Source: Aegilops tauschii subsp. strangulata
Lineage: Eukaryota > Streptophyta > Magnoliopsida > Poales > Poaceae
Direction of reading: 5' to 3'
NCBI RefSeq assembly: GCF_002575655.3
Contig: NC_053037.3
Location: forward strand, 572,734,880 to 572,798,879
Length of the DNA: 64,000 nucleotides
Part shown: positions 15,201 through 27,402 of the stretch, piece by piece
Layout: every line of letters begins with the position of its first letter
How positions within the stretch are numbered: the first letter of the stretch is position 1
Translations under genes and position numbers: made by a program
Notes under the pieces: generated by a model
What the model was told of the DNA's origin: nothing
What the model saw: only the letters and a program-made list of their open reading frames with translations
Databases searched by the model: none

Positions 15201-18200
15201 CTCGTCTGTTACAAAGGGATTTCATTTTTGAAAACTTATTTGAACTCCTGACTTTTTGCGTGTTCAAAACGCACCATTTAAATCCACATCATCATTTTTC
15301 AATCCTTTCTGACTTAATTTGTTCATTTTCATGCATTTACTAATTATTTTGAGCTATAAGACCCTAAAGTTGAAAAGCATTTCAAATGAACTCTGAAAAG
15401 GTTGGAAGTTGGCATGGAATCATCATTTCATCCACATAGCATGTGCAAGAGAGTTGAGAGGGTTACGGCAAAAACTGGATGCACTTCGTGTACAAAACGT
15501 ACAATCTCTTTCAAAGTATCAGTATTTCATACGGAAACTCGTCTGTTACAAAGGGATTTCAATTTTTAAAACTTATTTGAACTCCTGACTTTTTGTGTGT
15601 TCAAAATGCACCATTCAAAGCCACATCATCATTTTTCAATCCTTTCTGACTTCATTTGTTATTTTTCATGCATTTACTAATCATTTTGAGCTATAAGACC
15701 CTAAAATTGAAAAGCATTTCAAATGAACTCCGAAAAGGTTGAAAGTTGGCATGGTATCATCATTTCATCCACATAGCATGTGCAAGAAAGTTGAGAGGGT
15801 TACGCAAAAACTGGATGCACCTCGTGTACAAAACGGACAATCTCTTGCAAAGTATCAAGATTTCATACGGAAACTCGTCTGTTACAAAGGGATTTCATTT
15901 TTTATACTTATTTGAACTCCTAACTTTTTGTGTGTTCAAAATGCACCATCCAAAGCCACATCATCATTTTTCAATCCTTTCTGACTTCATTTGTTATTTT
16001 TCATGCATTTACTAATTATTTTGAGCTATAAGACCGTAAAATTGGAAAGCATTTCAAATGAACTCTGAAAAGGTTGGAAGTTGGCATGGAATCATCATTT
16101 CATCCACATAGCATGTGCAAGAAAGTTGAGAGGGTTACGGAAAAAACTGGATGCACTTCGTGTACAAAACGGACAATCTCTTTCAAAGTATCAGGATTTC
16201 ATACGGAAACTCGTCTGTTGCAAAGGGATTTCATATTTTAAAACTTATTTGAACTCCTGACTTTTTGTTTGTTCAAAGTGCACCATTCAAAGCCACATCA
16301 TCATTTGTCAGGCCTTTCTGACTTCATTTGTTATTTTTCATGCATTTACTAATCATTTTGAGCTATAAGACCCTAAAATTGAAAAGCATTTCAAATGAAC
16401 TCTGAAAAGGTTGGAAGTTGGCATGGTACCATCATTTCATCCACATAGCATGTGCAAGAAAGTTGAGAGGGTTACGGCAAAAACTGGATGCACTTCGTGT
16501 ACAAAACGGACAATCTCTTTCAAAGTATGAGGATTTCATACGGAAACTCGTCTGTTACAAAGGGATTTCATTTTTTAAAACTTATTTGAACTCTTGACTT
16601 TTTGTGTGTTCAAAATGCACCATTCAAAGCCACATCATCATTTTTCAATCCTTTCTGACTTCATTTGTTATTTTTCATGCATTTACTCATTATTTTGAGC
16701 TATAAGACCCTAAAATTGAAAAGCATTTCAAATGAACTCTGAAAAGGTTGAAAGTTTGCATGGCATCATAATTTCATCCACATAGCATATGCAAGAGAGT
16801 TGAGAGGGTTACGGCAATAGCTGGATGCACTTCGTGTACAAAACGGACAATCTCTTCCAAAGTATCAGGACTTCATACGGAAACTCGTCTGTTACAAAGG
16901 ATTTCATTTTTTTAAACTTATTTGAACTCCTGACTTTTTGTGTGTTCAAATGCACCATTCAAAGCCACATCATCATTTTTCAATCCTTTCTGACTTCATT
17001 TGTTATTTTTCATGCATTTACTAATTATTTTGAGCTATAAGACCCTAAAATTGAAAAGCATTTCAAATGAACTCTGAAAAGGTTGGAAGTTGGCATGGAA
17101 TCATCATTTCATCCACATAGCATGTGCAAGAAAGTTGAGAGGGTTACGGCAAAAACTGGATGCACTTCGTGTACCAAACGGACAATCTCTTGCAAAGTAT
17201 CAAGATTTCATACGGAAACTCGTCTGTTACAAAGGGATTTCATTTTTTAAACTTATTTGAACTCCTAACTTTTTGTGTGTTCAAAATGCACCATCCAAAG
17301 CCACATCATCATTTTTCAATCCTTTCTGACTTCATTTGTTATTTTTCATGCATTTACTAATTATTTTGAGCTATAAGACCGTAAAATTGAAAAGCATTTC
17401 AAATGAACTCTGAAGAGGTTGGAAGTTGGCATGGTATCATCATTTCATCCACATAGCATGTGCCAGAAAGTTGAGAGGGTTACGGCAAAAACTGGATGCA
17501 CTTCGTGTACATAACGGACAATCTCTTTCAAAGTATCGGGATTTCATACGGAAACTCGTCTGTTACAAAGGGATTTCATTTTTGAAAACTTATTTGAACT
17601 CCTGACTTTTTGCGTGTTCAAAACGCACCATTTAAAGCCACATCATCACTTTTCAATCCTTTCTGACTTCATTTGTTCATTTTCATGCATTTACTAATTA
17701 TTTTGAGCTATAAGACCCTAAAATTGAAAAGCATTTCAAATGAACTCTGAAAAGGTTGGAAGTTGGCATGGAATCATCATTTCATCCACATAGCATGTGC
17801 AAGAGAGTTGAGAGGGTTACGGCAAAAACTGGATGCACTTCGTGTACAAAACGTACAATCTCTTTCAAAGTATCAGTATTTCATACGGAAACTCGTCTGT
17901 TACAAAGGGATTTCATTTTTTAAAACTTATTTGAACTCCTGACTTTTTGTGTGTTCAAAATGCACCATTCAAAGCCACATCATCATTTTTCAATCCTTTC
18001 TGACTTCATTTGTTATTTTTCATGCATTTACTAATCATTTTCAGCTATAAGACCCTAAAATTGAAAAGCATTTCAAATGAACTCCGAAAAGGTTGAAAGT
18101 TGGCATGGTATCATCATTTCATCCACATAGCATGTGCAAGAAAGTTGAGAGGGTTACGCAAAAACTGGATGCACCTCGTGTACAAAACGGACAATCTCTT

Positions 18201-19425
18201 GCAAAGTATCAAGATTTCATACGGAAACTTGTCTGTTACAAAGGGATTTCATTTTTTTATACTTATTTGAACTCCTAACTTTTTGTGTGTTCAAAATGCA
18301 CCATCCAAAGCCACATCATCATTTTTCAATCCTTTCTGACTTCATTTGTTACTTTTCATGCATTTACTAATTATTTTGAGCTATAAGACCGTAAAATTGG
18401 AAAGCATTTCAAATGAACTCTGAAAAGGTTGGAAGTTGGCATGGAATCATCATTTCATCCACATAGCATGTGCAAGAAAGTTGAGAGGGTTACGGCAAAA
18501 ACTGGATGCACTTCGTGTACAAAATGGACAATCTCTTTCAAAGTATCAGGATTTCATACGGAAACTCGTCTGTTGCAAAGGGATTTCATATTTTAAAACT
18601 TATTTGAACTCCTGACTTTTTGTTTGTTCAAAGTGCACCATTCAAAGCCACATCATCATTTGTCAGGCCTTTCTGACTTCATTTGTTATTTTTCATGCAT
18701 TTACTAATCATTTTGAGCTATAAGACCCTAAAATTGAAAAGCATTTCAAATGAACTCTGAAAAGGTTGAAAGTTGGCATGGTATCATCATTTCATCCACA
18801 TAGCATGTGCAAGAAAGTTGAGAGGGTTACGGCAAAAACTGGATGCACTTCGTGTACAAAACGGACAATCTCTTTCAAAGTATGAGGATTTCATACGGAA
18901 ACTCGTCTGTTACAAAGGGATTTCATTTTTTAAAACTTATTTGAACTCTTGACTTTTTGTGTGTTCAAAATGCACCATTCAAAGCCACATCATCATGTTT
19001 CAATCCTTTCTTACTTCATTTCTTATTTTTCATGCATTTACTCATTATTTTGAGCTATAAGACCCTAAAATTGAAAAGCATTTCAAATGAACTCTGAAAA
19101 GGTTGAAAGTTGGCATGGTATCATAATTTCATCCACATAGCATATGCAAGAGAGTTGAGAGGGTTACAGCAAAAGCTGGATGCACTTCGTGTACAAAACG
19201 GACAATCTCTTTCAAAGTATCAGGACTTCATACGGAAACTCGTGTGTTACAAAGGGATTTCATTTTTTTAAAACTTATTTGAACTCCTGATTTTTGTGTG
19301 TTCAAAATGCACCATTCAAAGCCACATCATCATTTTTCAATCCTTTCTGACTTCATTTGTTATTTTTCATGCATTTACTAATTATTTTGAGCTATAAGAC
19401 CCTAAAATTGAAAAGCATTTCAAAT
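240..19425. repeat. Higher-order-repeat part of the satellite
   Basis: Diagnostic variants sort monomers into types in the fixed order A-X-Y-Z-Z'-W-V-U. X has GAAGAGG, GTGCCAG and CATAACGG; Y has AAACGTAC; Z and Z' have TTACGCAAAAAC with CACCTCGTG; W has TTTGTTTGTTC and GTCAGGCC; V has GGTACCATC and TATGAGGA; U has GTTTGCATGGCATC and GCATATGC. Blocks read from the sequence are 240-2933 (8 monomers), 2934-4952 (6), 4953-6639 (5), 6640-9330 (8), 9331-11346 (6), 11347-13367 (6), 13368-15049 (5), 15050-17069 (6) and 17070-19425 (7). X monomers lie 8, 5, 6, 8, 5, 11, 7 and 11 monomers apart. The first three blocks form a 19-monomer super-unit repeated at an offset of about 6,395 bp. Confidence 0.85.
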
Positions 19426-22400
19426 GAACTCCGAAAAGGTTGAAAGTTGGCATGGTATGATCATTTCATCCACATAGCATGTGCAAGAAAGTTGAGAGGG
19501 TTACGGCAAAAACTGGATGCACTTCGTGTACAAAACGGACAATCTCTTGCAAAGTATCAAGATTTCATACGGAAACTCGTCTGTTACAAAGGGATTTCAT
19601 ATTTTAAAACTTATTTGAACTCCTGACTTTTTGTGTGTTCAAAATGCACCATCCAATGCCACATCATCATTTTTCATTCCTTTCTGACTTCATTTGTTAT
19701 TTTTCATGCATTTACTAATTATTTTGAGCTATAAGACCCTAAAATTGAAAAGCATTTCAAATGAACTCCGAAAAGGTTGAAAGTTAGCATGGTATCATCA
19801 TTTCATCCACATAGCATGTGCAAGAAAGTTGAGAGGGTTACGGCAGAAACTGGATGCACCTCGTGTACAAAACGGACAATCTCTTGCAAAGTATCAAGAT
19901 TTCATACGGAAACTCGTCTGTTACAAAGGGATTTCATTTTTTAAAACTTATTTGAACTCCTGACTTTTTGTGTGTTCAAAATGCACCATTCAAAGCCGCA
20001 TCATCATTTTTCAATCCTTTCGGACTTCATTTGTTATTTTTCATGCATTTACTAATTATTTTGAGCTATAAGACCCTAAAATTGAAAAGCATTTCAAATG
20101 AACTCCAAAAAGGTTGAAAGTTGGCATGGTATCATCATTCATCCACATAGCATGTGCAAGAAAGTTGAGAGGGTTACGGCAAAAATTGGATGCACTTCGT
20201 GTACAAAACGGACAATCTCTTGCAAAGTATCAAGATTTCATACGGAAACTCGTCTGTTACAAAGGGATTTCAAATTTTAAAACTTATTTGAACTCCTGAC
20301 TTTTTGTGTGTTCAAAATGCACCATCCAATGCCACATCATCATTTTTCATTCCTTTCTGACTTCATTTGTTATTTTTCATGCATTTTACTAATTATTTTG
20401 AGCTATAAGACCCTAAAATTGAAAAGCATTTCAAATGAACTCCGAAAAGGTTGAAAGTTGGCATGGTATCATCATTTCATCCACATAGCATGTGCAAGAA
20501 AGTTGAGAGGGTTACGGCAAAAACTGGATGCACTTCGTGTACAAAACGGACAATCTCTTGCAAAGTATCAAGATTTCATACGGAAACTCGTTTGTTACAA
20601 AGGGATTTCATTCTTTAAAACTTATTTGAACTCCTGACTTTTTGTGTGTTCAAAATGCACCATTCAAAGCCACATCCTCATTTTTCAATCCTTTCTAACT
20701 TCATTCATTATTTTTCATGCATTTACTAATTATTTTGAGCTATAAGACCCTAAAATTGAAAAGCATTTCAAATGAACTCCGAAAAGGTTGAAAGTTGGCA
20801 TGGTATCATCATTTCATCCACATACCATGTGCAAGAAAGTTGAGAGGGTTACGGCAAAAACTGGATGCACTTCGTGTACAAAACGGACAATCTCTTGCAA
20901 AGTATCAAGATTTCATACGGAAACTCGTCTGTTACAAAGGGATTTCATTTTTTAAACTTATTTGAACTCCTAACTTTTTGTGTGTTCAAAATGCACCATC
21001 CAAAGCCACATCATCATTTTTCAATCCTTTCTGACTTCATTTGTTATTTTTCATGCATTTACTAATTATTTTGAGCTATAAGACCGTAAAATTGAAAAGC
21101 ATTTCAAATGAACTCTGAAGAGGTTGGAAGTTGGCATGGTATCATCATTTCATCCACATAGCATGTGCCAGAAAGTTGAGAGGGTTACGGCGAAAACTGG
21201 ATGCACTTCGTGTACATAACGGACAATCTCTTTCAAAGTATCGGGATTTCATACGGAAACTCGTCTGTTACAAAGGGATTTCATTTTTGAAAACTTATTT
21301 GAACTCCTGACTTTTTGTGTGTTCAAAACGCACCATTTAAAGCCACATCATCATTTTTCAATCCTTTCTGACTTAATTTGTTCATTTTCATGCATTTACT
21401 AATTATTTTGAGCTATAAGACCCTAAAATTGAAAAGCATTTCCAATGAACTCTGAAAAGGTTGGAAGTTGGCATGGAATCATCATTTCATCCACATAGCA
21501 TGTGCAAGAGAGTTGAGAGGGTTACGGCAAAAACTGGATGCACTTCGTGTACAAAACGTACAATCTCTTTCAAAGTATCAGGATTTCATACGGAAACTCG
21601 TCTGTTACAAAGGGATTTCATTTTTTAAAACTTATTTGAACTCCTGATTTTTGTGTGTTCAAGATGCACCATTCAAAGCCACATCATCATTTTTCAATCC
21701 TTTCTAACTTCATTTGTTATTTTTCATGCATTTACTAATTATTTTGAGGTATAAGACCCTAAAATTGAAAAGCATTTCAAATGAACTCTGAAAAGGTTGA
21801 AAGTTGGAATGGTATCATCATTTCATCCACATAGCATGTGCAAGAAAGTTGAGAGGGTTACGGCAAAAACTGGATGCACTTCGTGTACAAAACGGACAAT
21901 CTCTTACAAAGTATCAAGATTTCATACGGAAACTCGTCTGTTACAAAGGGATTTCATTTTTTAAACTTATTTGAACTCCTGACTTTTTGTGTGTTCAAAA
22001 TGCACCATCCAAAGCCACATCATCATTTTCCAATCCTTTCTGACTTCATTTGTTATTTTTCATGCATTTACTAATTATTTTGAGCTATAAGACCCTAAAA
22101 TTGAAAAGCATTTCAAATGAACTCCGAAAAGGTTGAAAGTTGGCATCGTATCATCATTTCATCCACATAGCATGAGCAAGAAAGTTGAGAGGGTTACGGC
22201 AGAAACTGGATGCACTTCGTGTACAAAACGGACAATCTCTTTCAAAGTATCAGGATTTCATACGGAAACTCGTCTGTTACAAAGCGATTTCATTTTTTAA
22301 AACTTATTTGATCTCCTCACTTTTTGTGTGTTCAAAATGCACCAAGCCACATAATCATTTTTCAATCCTTTCTGACTTCATTTGTTATTTTTCATGCATT

Positions 22401-25367
22401 TACTAATTATTTTGAGCTATAAGACCCTAAAATTGAAAAGCATTTCAAATGAACTCTGAAAAGGTTGGAAGGTGGCATGGTATCATCATTTCATCCACAT
22501 AGCATGTGCAAGAAAGTTGAGAGGGTTACGGCAGAAACTCGATGCACTTCGTGTACAAAACGTACAACCTCTTTCAAAGTATCAGGATTTCATACGGAAA
22601 CTCGTCTGTTACAAAGGGATTTCATTTTTTTAAACTTATTTGAACTCCTGATTTTTGTGTGTTCAAGATGCACCATTCAAAGCCACATCATCATTTTTCA
22701 ATCCTTTCTGACTTCATTTGTTATTTTTCATGCATTTACTAATTATTTTGAGGTATAAGACCCTAAAATTGAAAAGCATTTCAAATGAACTCCGAAAAGG
22801 TTGAAAGTTGGAATGGTATCATCATTTCATCCACATAGCATGTGCAAGAAATTGAGAGGGTTACGGCAAAAACTGGATGCACTTCGTGTACAAAACGGAC
22901 AATCTCTTGCAAAGTATCAAGATTTCATACGGAAACTCGTCTGTTACAAAGGGATTTCATTTTTTAAACTTATTTGAAGTCCTGACTTTTTGTGTGTTCA
23001 AAATGCACCATCCAAAGCCACATCATAATTTTTCAATCCTTTCTGACTTCATTTCTTATTTTTCATGCATTTACTAATTATTTTGAGCTATAAGACCCTA
23101 AAATTGAAAAGCATTTCAAATGAACTCCGAAAAGGTTGATAGTTGGCATGGTATCATCATTTCATCCACATAGCATGTGCAAGAAAGTTCAGAGGGTTAC
23201 GGCAGAAACTGGATGCACTTCGTGTACAAAATGGACAATCTCTTTCAAAGTATCAGGATTTCATACGGAAACTCGTCTGTTACAAAGGGATTTCATTTTT
23301 TTAAACTTATTTGAACTCCTGACTTTTTGTGTTTTCAAAATGCACCCAGCCACATCATCATTTTTCAATCCTTTCTGACTTCATTTGTTATTTTTCATGC
23401 ATTTACTAATTATTTTGAGCTATAAGACCATAAAATTGAAAAGCATTTCAAATGAACTCTGAAAAGGTTGGAAGTTGGCATTGTATCATCATTTCATCCA
23501 CATAGCATGTGCAAGAAAGTAGAGAGGGTTACGGCAGAAACTGGATGCACTTCGTGTACAAAACGGACAATCTCTTTCAAAGTATCAGGATTTCATACAG
23601 AAACTCGTCTGTTACAAAGGGATTTCATATTTTAAAACTTATTTGAACTCCTGAGTTTTTGTGTGTTCAAAATGCACCATCCAAAGCCACATCATCTTTT
23701 TTCAATCCCTTCTGACTTCATTTGTTTTTTTTCATGTATTTACTAATTATTTTGACTATAAGACCCTAAAATTGAAAAGCATTTCAAATGATCTCTGAAA
23801 AGGTTGAAAGTTGGCATGGTATCATCGTTTCATCCACATAGCACGTGCAAGAAAGTTGAGAGGGTTACGACAAAAACTGGATGCACTTCGTGTACAAAAC
23901 GACAATCTCTTTCAAAGTATCAGGATTTCATACGGAAACTCCTCTGTTACAAAGGGATTTCATTTTTTAAAACTTATTTGAACTCCTGACTTTTTGTGTG
24001 TTCAAAATGCACCATCCAAAGCCACATCATCATTTTTCAATCCTTTCTGACTTCATTTGTTATTTTTCATGCATTTACTAATTATTTTGAGCTATAAGAC
24101 CCTAAAATTGAAAAGCATTTCAAATGAACTCTGAAAAGGTTGGAAGTTGGCATGGTATCATCATTTCATGCACATAACATGTGCAAGAAAGTTGAGAGGG
24201 TTATGGCAGAAACTGGATGCACTTCGTGTACAAAACGGACAATCTCTTTCAAAGTATCAGGATTTCATACGGAAACTCGTCTGTTACAAAGGGATTTCAT
24301 TTTTTAAAACTTATTTGAACTCCTGACTTTTTGTGTGTTCAAAATGCACCATTCAAAGCCACATCATCATTTTTTAATCCTTTCTGACTTCATTTGTTAT
24401 TTTTCATACATTTACTAATTATTTTGAGCTATAAGACCCTAAAATTGAAAAGCATTTCCAATGAACTCTGAAAAGGTTGAAAGTTGGCATGGTATCATCA
24501 TTTCATCCACATAGCATGTGGAAGAAAGTTGAGAGGGTTACGGCAAAAACTGGATGCACTTCGTGTACAAAACGGACAATCTCTTTCAAAGTATCAGGAT
24601 TTCATACGGAAACTCGTCTGTTACAAAGGGATTTCATTTTTTAAAACTTATTTGAACTCCTGACTTTTTGTGTGTTCAAAATGCACCATCCAAATCCACA
24701 TCATCATTTTTCAATCCTTTCTAACTTCATTTGTTATTTTTCATGCATTTACTAATTATTTTGACTACAAGACCCTAAAATTGAAAAGCATTTCAAATGA
24801 ACTCTGAAAAGGTTGAAAGTTGGCATGGTATCATCGTTTCATCCACATAGCACGTGCAAGAAAGTTGAGAGGGTTACGGCAAAAACTGGATGCACTTCGT
24901 GTACAAAACGGACAATCTCTTTCAATGTATCAAGATTTCATACAGAAACTCCTCTGTTACAAAGGGATTTCATTTTTTAAAACTTATTTGAACTCATGAC
25001 TTTTTGTGTGTTCAAAATGCACCATTCAAAGCCACATCATCATTTTTCAATCCTTTCCGACTTCATTTGTTATTTTTCATGCATTTACTAATTATTTTGA
25101 GCTATAAGACCCTAAAATTGAAAAGCATTTCAAATGAACTCTGAAAAGGTTGAAAGTTGGCATGGTATCATCATTTCATCCACATAGCATATGCAACAAA
25201 GTTGAGAGGGTCACGACAAAAACTGGATGCACTTCGTGTACAAAACGGACAATCTCTTTCAGATTATCAGGATTTCATACGGAAAGTCATCTGTTACAAA
25301 GGGATTTCATTTTCTTGAACTTATTTGAACTCCTGACTTTTTGTGTCTTCAAAATGAACCATTCAAA
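19426..25367. repeat. Divergent monomeric edge of the satellite
   Basis: About 18 monomers of the same 337-bp family carry mostly private substitutions and small indels, such as a shortened CACCAAGCC near 22,340 and a GCACCCAGCC near 23,343. They do not follow the A-X-Y-Z-Z'-W-V-U order. One X-type monomer still appears at about 21,116. This older, non-homogenised flank is what is usually seen at the edge of a satellite array, which is expectation from other arrays and not proof. Confidence 0.8.
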
Positions 25368-25412
25368 GCAGAGACTGATTTTGAATGGTGCATATTTAAC
25401 ACACAAAAAGTC
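25335..25412. repeat. Inverted satellite fragment at the array end
   Basis: The last satellite piece at 25,335-25,367, from GACTTTTTGTG to ACCATTCAAA, is followed after a 12-base loop by its near reverse complement at 25,380-25,412, from TTTGAATGGTG to CACAAAAAGTC. The right arm matches the usual monomer (GGTGCA) better than the left arm does (GGTTCA as reverse complement). It is therefore a separate inverted monomer fragment and not a simple fold-back of its neighbour. It marks the right boundary of the array. Confidence 0.85.
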
Positions 25413-25867
25413 TGTAAAGATCGCCAACCCCAACACAATAAATTTCTATGAATTTCAGAGAAATTCACTTTGAATTTAGGTCAAATTCCCTGTATAAAGG
25501 CATCTATTTTCATTTTGAGTGGAGCTCAACAAGGCAGAGAGGGACGGGCTTATAAACCGGTGTGAGCGCCCTTCGGTTGGCGAGGTGGGACTAAACTCTG
25601 ACCGCAACGAGGACCAACCCTTTAGTCCCGATTTGTGGCACAAACTGGGACTAATGGTCATATGCCAGGGGCGAGGCGCATTGGTCCTGGTTCGTGCGTG
25701 GAACCGGGACCAAAAGGTCCAGACGAACCGAGACCAGTGGCCCACGTGGCCCGGCCGGCCCCCGGGCTCACGAACCGGGACAGTTGCCTCCTTTGGTCCC
25801 GGTTCATGAGCGAACCGGGATTAATGGTATTACGAGGGCCGAACCAATGACATGTTTTCTACTAGTG
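25413..25867. mobile_element. 3-prime terminal fragment of a CACTA element (GGTCCCGG family)
   Basis: The stretch carries repeated short motifs of the type GGTCCCGGTTC, GAACCGGGAC and CTTTAGTCCCG in both orientations, as in CACTA subterminal regions. It ends in TTTTCTACTAGTG at 25,867, the reverse complement of a CACTAGTAGAAAA terminus known from grass CACTA families. No matching 5-prime end lies between here and the satellite, so only the 3-prime part is present, and the left limit (somewhere 25,413-25,490) is approximate. A second CACTA-like end, CCTAGTAGTG, stops at 25,880. The open frames across it on both strands are not genes. Confidence 0.65.
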
Positions 25868-26069
25868 TTTCCTAGTAGTGTATGGTGCAAACGCCATGTA
25901 CGCGGCCGAGAAGGCGTACATGCCCACGTTACGCCTTCCGGGAATAGTGCCGCACTTATAACCGTCAGTAAATTTCGAGCCTGCGTCCCGTCACATTCCA
26001 ACTTGCAAACCTGTTCACACCGATCAAAACCTAAACGGTTTCCCACTTAGGAGGGTATTAGTACTCGGT

Positions 26070-26077
26070 TATAAATA
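26070..26077 (+). promoter_or_regulatory. TATA box of the split host gene
   Basis: TATAAATA lies about 97 bp upstream of the ATG at 26,167. That leaves room for transcription start about 30 bp downstream and a 5-prime leader of about 65 bp. The leader is C/A-rich with CTCCTCAACTCC and no upstream ATG, apart from one in ATGACTGCAC near the expected start site. The context of the gene ATG, GCCATGGCC, is a strong plant initiation context. Together these mark a genuine Pol II gene start just left of the transposon. Confidence 0.65.
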
Positions 26078-26166
26078 CTACTACTCCAAGATGACTGCAC
26101 ATTCCTCCTCAACTCCTCATCCACAAAAACAAACAAGTCATTCATCATCGTTCCCTTGCGTCTGCC

Positions 26167-26221
26167 ATGGCCATCGTGAGTTCTGGGTCGAGAGATTGCC
26201 ACCAGGGAGATGCGAGCATGG
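26167..26221 (+). pseudogene. First 18 codons of a host gene split by CACTA
   Basis: An ATG in a GCCATGGCC context opens 18 codons (MAIVSSGSRDCHQGDASM) plus one base before the transposon begins. If the transposon and one copy of the TGG target duplication are removed, base G26221 joins AA at 36,540 to make GAA, and the frame runs on for a 223-residue protein ending at 37,156. The insertion thus hit codon 19 of a previously open gene. As it stands, translation from this ATG runs into the transposon's GCCGTC repeats and the gene is presumably null unless the element is spliced or excised. The function of the gene is not recognised. Confidence 0.75.
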
Positions 26222-26560
26222 CACTACTGGAATCAGCTAATTTGCCATCTGCCAGCTCTTTGCCGTTTGCTAGCTGACGGCAAAGAAGCTCTTTGCCATC
26301 AGCTACCCAAAAGCAGACGGCAAAGAAATGGCAGACGGCAAAACAGGTCTTTGCCATCTGCAAGCTCTTTGCCGTCCGCTAGCAGACGACAAAGAATCTT
26401 TGCCGTCCACTGGCAGACGGCAAAGAGAGAGGTGGCCCCCACCCCCCGCCCGTTTGGAAAAAACTTAACGCCCCACCTCTTTGCCGTCTGCTAGCAGACG
26501 GCAAAGAGACAAAAAGGCGGACGACAAAGATAGGCGGACGGCAAAGAGGAGAGTACCTAA
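26222..26560. repeat. 5-prime terminal and subterminal repeats of CACTA copy A
   Basis: After the 18-base terminal repeat, units of the type TTTGCCGTCTGC and its complement GCAGACGGCAAA recur in both orientations with short spacers. In characterised En/Spm elements such motifs are the binding sites of the small transposase (TnpA-type) protein; binding here is inferred by family. The region has no coding capacity of its own. Confidence 0.85.
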
Positions 26561-26940
26561 CGGCCCGTACCCCCCCCCCCGCCCGTTACTCTCCGTTCTC
26601 TCCCTCTCTCTCCTCCCCGACGCGCCCCGCCACCACATCCCACCCCACCGCCGCCGCCGCCCGCTGCCGCCCCCGCCCCCCTCCGCCCGCCGCCCCGTCG
26701 CCCCCTCCGCCCCGTCGCCCCCTCCGCCCCGTCGCCCCCCACCCGCCGCCCGGCGCCGCCCCGTCGCCCCCACCCCTCCGCCCCGTCGCCCCCCCACCCC
26801 GTCGCCCCTGCGCCCCGTCGCCCCCCCACACCTCCGCCCGGCCAGCGCCACCCCGCCGCCCCTCCGTCGGCGAGCAACCCCACCGCCCGGCGCCCCTGGG
26901 CCCTGCCAGCGTGGCACATGCCTCCCACCCCTGCCGCAGG
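26561..26940 (+). promoter_or_regulatory. GC-rich CACTA leader with splice donor
   Basis: A C-rich stretch of CCGCCGCC and GTCGCCCC units is followed by a gene-like end at CTGCCGCAG|GTGAGC, with the donor at 26,940. This looks like the first, probably non-coding, exon of the transposase transcript, joined later to sequence near the transposase ATG. The long frames of Pro, Arg or Gly on both strands come from the GCC repetition. Copy B keeps only the part from about 26,628 on (49,456 in B). Confidence 0.5.
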
Positions 26941-27230
26941 TGAGCCCCACCCCTCTTCTGCCTTTTTTTCTTCTGTTTTTTCTGTTTTTTAGTTTTAGAT
27001 TACTTTTAGTTTAGTTTTAGATTTAGTTTAGTTTAGATTACTTTTAGTTTGGTTTTATATTTAGTTTAGTTTAGATTACTTTTAGTTTGGTCTTAGGTTT
27101 AGTTTAGTTTTAGGTTTATGTTTAGTAATGAAAAAAACTAAGAATAATTAGAAGAAGAGGAGGAGAAGAAGAATAGCTAGGTTTAGGTGTAGTTTTTTCC
27201 TGTTTTGTTTTAGGTTACTTAGTGCTAGGT
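26941..27230. repeat. Degenerate TTTAG-rich intron stretch
   Basis: A T-rich tract with many TTTAGTTTAG and TTTTAGTTTGG steps spans about 26,985-27,120 and continues to 27,230 with AGAAGAAGAGGAGG. It follows a splice donor and is most simply intron sequence. It is not telomeric repeat, since TTTAGGG runs are absent. A near-identical copy lies at 49,760-50,040. Confidence 0.6.
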
Positions 27231-27402
27231 TTAAGAAGAGGAAAAAGGAGAAGAAGAAGAAGAAGAAGAGGAGGAGGAGGAGAAGAAAGAAGAAGAAGAA
27301 GAAGAAGAAGAAGAAGAAGAAGAAGAAGAAGAAGAAAGAGGAGAGGAGGAGGAGGAGGAGGAGGAGGAGGAGAAAGCTAGAGGAGAGGAGGAGAAGAAGA
27401 AG
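27231..27402. repeat. Purine tract (GAA/GAG)n in the CACTA 5-prime intron
   Basis: About 170 bases are almost pure purine on the plus strand, made of GAA and GAG triplets. Mirror-symmetric polypurine tracts of this kind can form triplex DNA. The equivalent in copy B (50,041-50,263) is about 50 bases longer, so the tract has changed length since the duplication. Poly-Glu, poly-Lys or poly-Ser frames here are artefacts. Confidence 0.9.

Larger units (their letters stand above)
1..25367. repeat. Satellite array, monomer about 337 bp, roughly 75 copies
   Basis: A head-to-tail array fills the first 25 kb. The phrase GAAAAGCATTTCAAATGAAC recurs at about 226, 562, 899, 1236 and 1572 and so on, giving a 336-337 bp monomer. 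The array is open at the left edge and stops near 25,367. Monomers differ by point changes and 1-3 bp indels in T-runs, and they are AT-rich. Short open frames of 61-97 codons recur at the same place in each monomer and contain shifts and stops, so they are by-products of the repeat and not genes. The length is close to two nucleosome repeats, which is a remark on size only. Whether the array is pericentromeric, subtelomeric or interstitial cannot be told from the window. Confidence 0.97.

Noticed and set aside
1..25367. CRISPR-like repeat-spacer array
   Set aside because: The period is 337 bp with no short repeat and unique spacer alternation, and the sequence is clearly plant nuclear DNA.
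333..25473. Many open frames of 60-107 codons in the satellite, such as those starting MHFVYKTDN or MKVGMVSSF
   Set aside because: They recur at the same phase of every monomer, differ by frameshifts and stops, and have no start context or domain. They are by-products of repetition.
26465..27014. Long Pro-, Arg- or Gly-rich frames on both strands in the GC-rich CACTA leader
   Set aside because: Triplet GCC repetition leaves all frames open, no conserved domain is visible, and a splice donor follows. The same applies to 49,291-49,812.
26985..27120. Telomere-like repeats
   Set aside because: Units are TTTAGTTTAG and TTTTAGTTTGG; plant telomere repeat TTTAGGG is not present in tandem.
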